The translations under genes were made by a program, and so were the position numbers. From contig CAZADH010000170.1 in the NCBI GenBank assembly GCA_964483805.1, positions 1 through 13,063 on the forward strand: 13,063 nt of DNA, given 5' to 3'. Positions 1 to 6,337 of the stretch are shown one piece after another. Below the pieces are notes generated by a model. That model did no database searches, was not told the DNA's origin, and saw nothing but the letters and a program-made list of their open reading frames with translations. Source of the DNA: CAZADH01 sp964483805 (GTDB lineage Bacteria > Muiribacteriota > Ozemobacteria > Ozemobacterales > Ozemobacteraceae). The stretch's first letter is position 1; each line of letters starts with the position of its first letter.

Positions 1-1
1 G

Positions 2-937
2 GTCGACCCGCACCGCGGCATGTTGATCACCGCCGGCGCCAACCAGGCCTATCTGCTTGCGGCCATGACCGTCATCGGCCCGGGCGACCGCATGGGTATA
101 TTGACACCGTATTACTTCAACCACGCCATGGCCGTGACCATGATCGGCGGCGAGGTCGTCGAGATTCCGCTGCGCGCGGCCGACCGCTTCGCCCTCGCTG
201 TCCCCCGGGTCCTCGAGGTCGCACGGCGCCAACGGTTGCGGGCGCTCACCCTGGTCACGCCAAACAACCCGACCGGCGTCACCGCTGATCCCAATGCTCT
301 GCGCGAACTGACCGCAGGCCTGCATGAACTCGGCGTCTATCTCATCGTCGACGAGACCTATGCGTTTTTTCCCGACCTGGCGTTGGGGCATTGTTCCCCC
401 GCGGCAGTCGCTCCCGATGCGCAGCAGGTCATCACCCTCGGCAGCTTCTCGAAAACGTTCTCGCTCACCGGCTGGCGCGTGGGCTATCTGACCGCAGCAC
501 CGACGTTGATCGAGGCGGCGCTCAAGGCACATGACACGTCGGTGATCTGCGCGCCGCACGCCGGCCAACTGCTGACCCTCGCCTGTCTCGACACCGCCTG
601 GGCGTGGCTCGACGAGCGCGTCGCCGAGCTGCGTCAAAGGCAAGAAACGGTCCGCCGTTTTGCTCCGCGCCTCGCCCCGTGGCGCGTCGTCGCCGACGGC
701 GCCTACTTCGCCTGGCTCGAACTGCCCGCCGATATCGCGCCGACGACGGCGAACCCGGGGCGGACGGCGGCGCTGCGCCTGCTGGCCGAGCACGACATCG
801 TGCTCATCCCCGGCGACGTCTTCGGCTCGGGCCAGGAGCGTGCGCTGCGCCTGGCTTTCGGCTGCCTGCCCGAACCGGCACTGTCAGAAGGTCTGGCGCG
901 CCTGGGCAAGGCGATACATACGTTGTATTCCATCTGA
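2..937 (+). CDS. Class I/II PLP-dependent aminotransferase, 5' end cut by the window
   Basis: This is the C-terminal part of a fold-type I aminotransferase, a cytoplasmic enzyme that moves an amino group between an amino acid and a 2-oxo acid using pyridoxal phosphate. The frame is open to the window edge. The ATG at 20 is probably internal, because family members carry about 80-90 further N-terminal residues. Counting from that Met (305 residues to the stop), the family landmarks are in order: an NPTG motif at 83-86, Asp111 and Tyr114 of the DETY cofactor-binding segment, the Schiff-base lysine K145 in SFSKTF followed by GWRVGY, and the substrate-carboxylate arginine R277 in LRLAFG. Nothing essential is missing in the visible part. 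The substrate cannot be assigned, and nothing ties the gene to the signalling genes that converge on it. The family call is secure; the exact enzyme is unknown. Confidence 0.93.
   Translation, partial: VDPHRGMLITAGANQAYLLAAMTVIGPGDRMGILTPYYFNHAMAVTMIGGEVVEIPLRAADRFALAVPRVLEVARRQRLRALTLVTPNNPTGVTADPNALRELTAGLHELGVYLIVDETYAFFPDLALGHCSPAAVAPDAQQVITLGSFSKTFSLTGWRVGYLTAAPTLIEAALKAHDTSVICAPHAGQLLTLACLDTAWAWLDERVAELRQRQETVRRFAPRLAPWRVVADGAYFAWLELPADIAPTTANPGRTAALRLLAEHDIVLIPGDVFGSGQERALRLAFGCLPEPALSEGLARLGKAIHTLYSI
918..928 (+). repeat. AT-rich motif ATACGTTGTAT, copy in the aminotransferase gene
   Basis: This copy lies near the 3' end of the only plus-strand gene and encodes H-T-L-Y in frame. The longer segment 913-926 (GATACATACGTTGT) matches 9828-9841 at 13 of 14 bases, although those two sites lie in genes on opposite strands. 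Confidence 0.4.
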
Positions 938-1001
938 CTTACGTCAGTGCCGGCGCACACGCCGTGAGTCCACCACGTTGTCTGGCCTTCGATGACCAGA
1001 T

Positions 1002-1017
1002 CGGGCGTGGCCGCCCG
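1002..1017 (-). terminator. Small GC-rich hairpin directly after the MBL-cNBD gene
   Basis: A perfect 6-base stem (CGGGCG with CGCCCG) and 4-base loop lies immediately downstream of the TAG stop at 1018-1020, in the 80-base gap between two converging genes. No run of T follows it on either strand, so it is not a classical intrinsic terminator. It could stabilise the 3' end or assist Rho-dependent termination. The rest of the gap, 938-1001, shows nothing convincing. Confidence 0.3.
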
Positions 1018-3198
1018 CTACTTCGCCGCCTCGTCGTTGATCAGCAAATCACGCAACCGGGCCTTCTTGAAAATGAGGAAGACGCCGGGATTGCGTTCGA
1101 GGAAGCGGTAGAAATCGAGCACGTCGATGCCGAACAGCATTACGTTGTCGCGCGCCACCAGTGAGACGCGATGGCGATCGCGCCGCAGCGACGAGTGAAT
1201 GGTGCCCAGAAAACTGCCTCGTTGCGCGGTGCCGATCACTTTGCCCTGGCGTTGCAGTTCGACGGTGCCGCGCTCGACCAGAAAGAAGCAGTCTTGCTCG
1301 GACCCCTGGCGCGCGATCGTGGCGCCGGCGGGGTACTCGATCAGGGTCATGATTCCCTGCAGTTGGGTGCGCTGCGTCGGCGATAACCCCTTCATCTGCA
1401 GCGACACATCGAACAGGCCCCAGGTGTCGTACTGGCGGTTCTCGGCAATGATCTTCATGCGCCGCGCAATCTCGGTGCCGCGGATGAAATACAGAAAATC
1501 GTATTTCTCCATGGCCAGCGCCTTCAACTCGGTCTCGGCGACGACATCGGCGTTGCGCGGCGTATTGAGAATCATCGAGGTCTCACCGAAGTAGTCGTTG
1601 TTGCTGTAGACCTTGATCGACTGCCCGTCAACGACGATCGCCGCGCGCCCCGAGACGATCATGTAGAACCGGTCGCCGGGCGTGCCCTTGCGGATGATCT
1701 TCTCACCGGGCATGAACTGCTGCACCCGCACCAGCGTGAGAAACTCGCGGGCCTTGCTGATCGGCAGCTCAGAGAACAGATCGACGTGGTTGAGCACATC
1801 GAGATACTCGAGCGCCTCGTTGCTCGGCGGCGGCGTGACCGGAATGGCAATGGTGTCGTCGATACCGGCAAGCGCTTTTTTCAGACGCGACGAGGGCGGG
1901 ATCGACTTCTCGGAAACATGGATCAACCGCAACCGCTCTTTGACCGGCTCGGGCAATTCAACAAGATTGGTGATCGGCGTGTGGATCGGCGGAATGCCGG
2001 CCTCATGGAAGATCAATGAATGGTGCCACGGAAAATTGATCAGTTCAATGAGACGATATCTGTTGATGATGCCCTTCTGAAACAGCTTTTGTACCGTCGC
2101 CGGGTCGTAGAGCGAATCAGACGAATAGACGAAACTCTTGCCTTGAAAATACACTTCGAAGCCGATGGTCGGGATCGAATGCAGCGTATAGAAGAAGCGA
2201 AATTCGCCACCCTGAATGCGAATCGGCACGCCGAGCGTCACCGCATGAAAATTGAACAGGCCCATGAATGAGCGGTGCGGCAAACCAGACAGTGCCTGGT
2301 ATTTGCGCACGAAACTGCCCATGATCGTCTCGGAGGTGTAGAGGTTGATCTTCTTTTCTTCGAGAACCTTTTGCAGAATGCCGGAATCGTGATCGGCATG
2401 GCAGTGCGTCAAGATGCAGCAATCGATGAGCTGCGGGTTGATGTCCATCGATTTCAGCCAACGCGTCGACTCGACCGGCGGATCGATGAGGATGCCGCGG
2501 CGGTTGACCCAGACGATCAGCCCCGAGGTCATCTCGCTGGGGTCGAACCCGTGCCCGGACCCGATCGTGGTCACGCCGAACAACGGCGGTTCGAACGGTT
2601 TCTCGCGCGCCTGGCGCACCTCGACCGGTGGGAACGGCACTTCGACCGGCTGCTCGGTCACCACCTGATCGGCTTCGACGAGTTGCACCGTCGCCCGCGG
2701 CGTGCGCAACACCTGGTATCGCCCGAACGTCACCGGGGTCTTTTCGGTCCAGGGAATGAAGTCGACAAAGTCGTCGACCTCCATGGTGCGGCCGTCAGCC
2801 CGTGTCGGCCGCAGGAAACCCATCTCGGCATGCAGGTTGGGGATGACATCGCGGTTGACGTCGAGCGGGAACTCCTGGCGCAGATTGAGTTCGCGCGGAC
2901 CCAACAGGGCTTCGCGCAAAACCCCGCGCATCAGCTCGATCTGGTGCGGCAGCCCGAGAACCTTGAGTTTGCGTTTCTTGAGAAAGAAATTGTAATACGC
3001 CGGAAACTCGATGTCGGCCTGGGAGATGCCGCGTTCGGGCGAGAACAGGTGGTTCGGTAACAGGTAATATTCGGGGACCTCGCCGATCAACCCGAGGGTG
3101 TCTTTGATCGTTTCGGGGGTAGCACCAATCTGGATCGGCCCATCGGCCGTCTTGAGCAGCACCCCACCCCGGGGCAATTGAACGACTTCAACCGTCAC
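1018..3198 (-). CDS. Metallo-beta-lactamase-fold protein with two C-terminal cyclic-nucleotide-binding domains
   Basis: A soluble 726-residue protein with no signal peptide or membrane segment. Residues 1 to about 455 are an MBL-fold region of the RNase Z/phosphodiesterase-like type: HCHADH at 265-270, then H340 in a HSIPTIG context, D361 in YSSDS, an HEA motif at 398-400 and H427, so a two-metal site looks complete. A first cNMP-binding domain spans about 465-575 and has an intact phosphate-binding cassette (FGETS, then PRNA). A second at about 600-710 reads FLGTIHSS, so the ribose-binding Glu of the usual FGE is missing. I chose the GTG at 3196-3198 because GAGGG sits 7 bases upstream; the GTG at 3276 has no Shine-Dalgarno sequence and would add a low-complexity leader. 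By family logic it may be a nucleotide-regulated phosphodiesterase acting on the product of the cyclases upstream. The activity is inferred; the domain order is clear. Confidence 0.88.
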   Translation of the reverse strand: MTVEVVQLPRGGVLLKTADGPIQIGATPETIKDTLGLIGEVPEYYLLPNHLFSPERGISQADIEFPAYYNFFLKKRKLKVLGLPHQIELMRGVLREALLGPRELNLRQEFPLDVNRDVIPNLHAEMGFLRPTRADGRTMEVDDFVDFIPWTEKTPVTFGRYQVLRTPRATVQLVEADQVVTEQPVEVPFPPVEVRQAREKPFEPPLFGVTTIGSGHGFDPSEMTSGLIVWVNRRGILIDPPVESTRWLKSMDINPQLIDCCILTHCHADHDSGILQKVLEEKKINLYTSETIMGSFVRKYQALSGLPHRSFMGLFNFHAVTLGVPIRIQGGEFRFFYTLHSIPTIGFEVYFQGKSFVYSSDSLYDPATVQKLFQKGIINRYRLIELINFPWHHSLIFHEAGIPPIHTPITNLVELPEPVKERLRLIHVSEKSIPPSSRLKKALAGIDDTIAIPVTPPPSNEALEYLDVLNHVDLFSELPISKAREFLTLVRVQQFMPGEKIIRKGTPGDRFYMIVSGRAAIVVDGQSIKVYSNNDYFGETSMILNTPRNADVVAETELKALAMEKYDFLYFIRGTEIARRMKIIAENRQYDTWGLFDVSLQMKGLSPTQRTQLQGIMTLIEYPAGATIARQGSEQDCFFLVERGTVELQRQGKVIGTAQRGSFLGTIHSSLRRDRHRVSLVARDNVMLFGIDVLDFYRFLERNPGVFLIFKKARLRDLLINDEAAK

Positions 3199-3284
3199 GG
3201 CAATTCCCTCGCACCCGCTGTCTATCGGTGCACCTGCACCAGGGCTCGGCGTCACGCCAATGCCGCCCCACCACACAATATTGA
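3199..3284 (-). promoter_or_regulatory. 5' leader of the MBL-cNBD gene with its ribosome binding site
   Basis: About 80 bases lie between the candidate promoter and the chosen GTG start. The Shine-Dalgarno GAGGG is at 3206-3210, 7 bases before the start. The leader also contains the short palindrome GGTGCACC and a GGCG-TGA-CGCC mini-hairpin, so some folding is possible, but no known riboswitch is recognisable. The leader is also open in frame from a GTG at 3276, very near the predicted transcription start, so a leaderless longer form cannot be excluded. Confidence 0.45.
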
Positions 3285-3313
3285 AGAATAGAAAGAAATG
3301 CCGGCATTTGCAA
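3285..3313 (-). promoter_or_regulatory. Candidate sigma-70-type promoter for the MBL-cNBD gene
   Basis: Reading the minus strand, TTGCAA (3308-3313, 4 of 6 to the -35 consensus) is followed after exactly 17 bases by TATTCT (3285-3290, 4 of 6 to the -10 consensus). The pair lies in the only AT-rich non-coding stretch of the window, between the stop of the SpoIIE gene and the MBL-cNBD start. Transcription would begin near 3278. It would uncouple this gene from the receptor operon, although read-through is also possible because no strong terminator separates them. Confidence 0.5.
3296..3309. promoter_or_regulatory. 14-base perfect palindrome inside the promoter spacer (possible operator)
   Basis: AAATGCCGGCATTT is a perfect inverted repeat lying almost entirely between the proposed -35 and -10 boxes, the place where a dimeric repressor or a MerR-type activator would bind. 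It does not resemble the CRP consensus (TGTGA-N6-TCACA). On the minus strand it is followed by a T-rich run, so a weak terminator for the upstream operon is an alternative reading. No second copy was seen elsewhere in the window. Confidence 0.4.
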
Positions 3314-3343
3314 CATTATTAAGCGCCGGGGATCGCGTCGCCG

Positions 3344-6337
3344 TTAATCGAGCGCCAAAACGCCGAATGAGACATCGTCGTGCCACGGTTCTTCTCGGGT
3401 AAACCGGGCGAGATTCTGCAACAACTCAGCGATCATCCCGTCGGGGTCACGTGCACGCAGCATGCCAACCGCCGTCTCGACCCGCTCGATGGTGAAGTAG
3501 TTGCCGTCCGGATCGAGTCCTTCGCTCACGCCGTCGGAATAAAGCACGAGGCGGCTGCCCCGCGCCAGGCAGAGTGTGTGGTCTTTGTATTTTTTGCGCA
3601 AGATGGTCCCCAACGGGAACGAGGTTTCCCGCACCAGTTCGCAACGACCATCGGCATGGGTGACCACCGGCCACGGATGACCGGCATTGGCCAGCAACAA
3701 GGTGCCGTCAGGCGCCATGACCCCGGCGACCGCCGTCATCATCTTCACTTTCTTGACGTGCATGATCAACAGGCGCGACAACCGGTCGAGCAGGGCGCCC
3801 GGCGTGGTGATGCCCGCGCGCACCGCCGCTTCGAACCCGGCCTTGACCATGGCCACCACCAGGGCCGCCGACACCCCGTGCCCCGACACGTCACCGAGCA
3901 TGAAGGCGACGCGCCCGTCGGGCAACACCGCCGCATCGTAGAAATCGCCACCGATCGAGCTGGTCATCACCGAGCGGCCGCGATACGAGACCGGCCCGGC
4001 CACGATCGGCGCGGCCGGCAGCAGGCGTTCCTGCACCACCCGTGCGACCTCCAGTTCCCGCATGTCGTCGAGCGTCTTGTTGAAGGCACGGGCCAGCTCG
4101 TCCCACTCGTCGCCAGCTCCCAGCCCGATGCGGTGGGTCAACTCGCGACGGGCCATCGCGGTCACGCCCGCCAGCAGCCCGCGGGCCGGAGCAACCAGCA
4201 CCATGGCGAGGCGGACACCGAGCAGGATCAAGAGCACGGTCATGGCGAGCCCGGCCATCACCAGTTCGTGCAGCAGCGGCCGCACTTGTGCCTCGACCAC
4301 CGACCACGGGCGTGTGCCCACCAGCAGGTAGTTGCGGGCGTGGCGTGCCACCACCGCCGCCACCAGTTGCGGCGGCCCGTCTCTGGGCCGATGGACAAAC
4401 GCCAGTCGGTTCACTCCCGGCGGCATCTGCCCCTGCAGCGGGCCGAAGCGCAACCAGGCGGCATGGTCGGGAAACTGATTGACGGTAAAATTCGACACGG
4501 CGGCCAACTCGAACGACAACGCCGGCGCCGTGGGCCCAAACAGCGGCTCGAGAAACAGGCGCTGCAAGAGAACGTAGTCGTGAAAAACCATGAGAAAGCA
4601 CCGGGCCCGGCCGTCGCGATCGCGCACGACATCGAAGTAGATGCGCGACGTCCGCTCGCCGCTGCCCAGTTCCCACAGGTCGCCCAGCCGTGCAGCCAAT
4701 TGCCGCGCCGTATCACCGGCCGAGGATTCGACCACACTGCCCACCACCAGCGCGGTGGCCCCTTCGCTGTCACCGTCCTGACCGATGCCGGCATTGGCCC
4801 GGCGGATCAGATCGCGCCCGAGGCCGGCCGCGGTATCGGCGATGTTGCGATCGATCGCCGGCTCGGCCCGCCGATAGAACCACCGCGGCGCCACATCGGT
4901 GCGGCCCTCGGGCCACGTCTTCACCAGGTCGATCTCGTCTTGCAGAAACGGGTAGCCGCACGCCAGCATTTCGCGCACGACCCGGGGACGTTCGGCATGC
5001 GGCAGCAGTGCCGCCGCCCCGACATCGACATTGAGCGTGGTAAACTCGCGCAGGTGACGGCCCTGTTCGTCGATCACCAGGGCGAAGTCGTACCATGCGC
5101 GCCGTTCCCCTGCCGCCAAGGCCGCCAGCAACGGCCGCAACGTCGCCGAGGCGCCATCCCAATCGGGCCCAACCTCCGTGCGCAGCATCTGAGCAAAGCG
5201 ACGGCGGATCATGCGGCCCTGCATCGGCATGCGCCCGTCGATCTCGATCAGCCGCCCGGTCATGTCCTGCAACGCCGACGTCACCACGGAATCGGTACGC
5301 GATGCGGCAAAGTGCCGCCAGAACGACAGGGTCACGATCAATGGGAGCCCTGCCGCGACGACGAGAAGCCCGCACAGCACCCAATGCAGGCCGACGCGCC
5401 GCCCACGCACGACCGACACCAGGCGCAGGCCGGCCCAGGGCACGAAGGCCAGGAGCGCGAGCCACCCCGGCGCGAGCCGCCACGGCTCGCGCGGCGCCCA
5501 GGCCACCAACAAGAATTGTCGATCGATGGCCGTCAGCACCAGCCGCCCATCGGCAATATGTTGTATGTTTTCCCCACCATCCCGCCACCGCCCGACCGCC
5601 GCCGCCACGACCTCGGCCGCCACGCCCGGGGGCGGACAGATGCGCGCGGTGTTACGACGCACCACGTACCCGAGCGGCAGCCCGGCTGCCCGCAGCCGGT
5701 GCAGCCGCCACAACAACGGCGCCCGCGGCGACATGCGCTCCCGGTGCCAGAACACGAGCGCGCCGGCCACCTGCCCCGAGTGCGTCACGGCAGCATCGCG
5801 TTGCCACGCCAACCAACTGCAACGCCCGAGCGGCACGATGCGCCGCACCAGATCGGGGCGGTCGCGCAGGCGATTGACCACATTGAGGTCTTGGTAGATC
5901 GACCGCGCGGCCGTCGCCGACTCGTAGCGCCCCGGCTCGCCAACCCACCACGGGCGACACGCCCGGGCATACACGGCCGCCGCCGCCCACTGCCGCGCCG
6001 ACTCGCGGGGTCGCGGTGCGCCCAGAACCGGCCGCCCCGCGACGTCGAACAGCCACACTTCGCAAGCCCGACCGCCGTGGCGGGCGCGCCACGCCGCAAC
6101 CGCGGCGTCGAGGCCCGGATCGGCGACGGACCGCCGCAGGACCCGGCGCCACATACCGCCCAGTCGATCGGTCAAGGCGCTCTGCGCCTCGGCGGCACGG
6201 ACCAACCGGCGGGCGATGCCGGCCAGCGTCCGCTCGCTGCGACCGGCCCGTTCGTGGGCGTCGTGACGTGCCGTCACCAGGGCCAGGCCGAGGATGACGG
6301 CCCAGGCGAGGACGACGAGCAGAGTTCGCCGCATCAT
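3344..6337 (-). CDS. Membrane receptor with HAMP and intact SpoIIE-type PP2C phosphatase domain
   Basis: A 997-residue membrane receptor-phosphatase. TM1 is at about 4-22, followed by an extracytoplasmic region to about 290, a TM pair at about 291-310 and 318-340 (with a GLPLIV motif), a second extracytoplasmic region to about 688, TM4 at about 690-715, a HAMP linker at about 715-765, then a RsbU-like lead-in (VVQERLLP) and the SpoIIE/PP2C domain at about 790-995. All visible catalytic motifs are present: GGDFYD with D798 and D801, GDVSGHG with D816, YSDG with D935 and HDD with D987/D988. The family dephosphorylates serine on anti-anti-sigma (STAS) proteins, and none is encoded here. The ATG at 6335-6337 overlaps the upstream TGA (ATGA), has GGGGG 4 bases before it and begins right at the first membrane segment, so the 29-residue upstream extension is rejected. 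The ligand of the extracytoplasmic regions is unknown. Confidence 0.92.
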   Translation of the reverse strand: MMRRTLLVVLAWAVILGLALVTARHDAHERAGRSERTLAGIARRLVRAAEAQSALTDRLGGMWRRVLRRSVADPGLDAAVAAWRARHGGRACEVWLFDVAGRPVLGAPRPRESARQWAAAAVYARACRPWWVGEPGRYESATAARSIYQDLNVVNRLRDRPDLVRRIVPLGRCSWLAWQRDAAVTHSGQVAGALVFWHRERMSPRAPLLWRLHRLRAAGLPLGYVVRRNTARICPPPGVAAEVVAAAVGRWRDGGENIQHIADGRLVLTAIDRQFLLVAWAPREPWRLAPGWLALLAFVPWAGLRLVSVVRGRRVGLHWVLCGLLVVAAGLPLIVTLSFWRHFAASRTDSVVTSALQDMTGRLIEIDGRMPMQGRMIRRRFAQMLRTEVGPDWDGASATLRPLLAALAAGERRAWYDFALVIDEQGRHLREFTTLNVDVGAAALLPHAERPRVVREMLACGYPFLQDEIDLVKTWPEGRTDVAPRWFYRRAEPAIDRNIADTAAGLGRDLIRRANAGIGQDGDSEGATALVVGSVVESSAGDTARQLAARLGDLWELGSGERTSRIYFDVVRDRDGRARCFLMVFHDYVLLQRLFLEPLFGPTAPALSFELAAVSNFTVNQFPDHAAWLRFGPLQGQMPPGVNRLAFVHRPRDGPPQLVAAVVARHARNYLLVGTRPWSVVEAQVRPLLHELVMAGLAMTVLLILLGVRLAMVLVAPARGLLAGVTAMARRELTHRIGLGAGDEWDELARAFNKTLDDMRELEVARVVQERLLPAAPIVAGPVSYRGRSVMTSSIGGDFYDAAVLPDGRVAFMLGDVSGHGVSAALVVAMVKAGFEAAVRAGITTPGALLDRLSRLLIMHVKKVKMMTAVAGVMAPDGTLLLANAGHPWPVVTHADGRCELVRETSFPLGTILRKKYKDHTLCLARGSRLVLYSDGVSEGLDPDGNYFTIERVETAVGMLRARDPDGMIAELLQNLARFTREEPWHDDVSFGVLALD
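5556..5566 (+). repeat. AT-rich motif ATATGTTGTAT, copy in the intact SpoIIE receptor gene
   Basis: It is identical over 11 bases to 6589-6599 but read in a different frame (minus-strand codons I-Q-H-I here, N-T-T-Y there), so protein homology does not explain the match. The longer segment 5553-5573 also matches 11347-11367 at 15 of 21 positions. Confidence 0.45.

Noticed and set aside
2275..3060. A plus-strand open frame of 261 codons opposite the MBL domain
   Set aside because: The minus strand here encodes the conserved N-terminal and HxHxDH region; the plus-strand product has no recognisable features.
3199..3276. GTG at 3276 as start of the MBL-cNBD protein
   Set aside because: There is no Shine-Dalgarno before it and the added residues are low-complexity; GAGGG precedes the GTG at 3198. 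A leaderless transcript from near 3278 keeps it a minor possibility.
3296..3343. Intrinsic terminator for the receptor operon
   Set aside because: Only a short CCGGC/GCCGG stem with a 19-base loop, or the loop-poor palindrome, precedes a T-rich stretch. This is too weak to call apart from the promoter in the same place.
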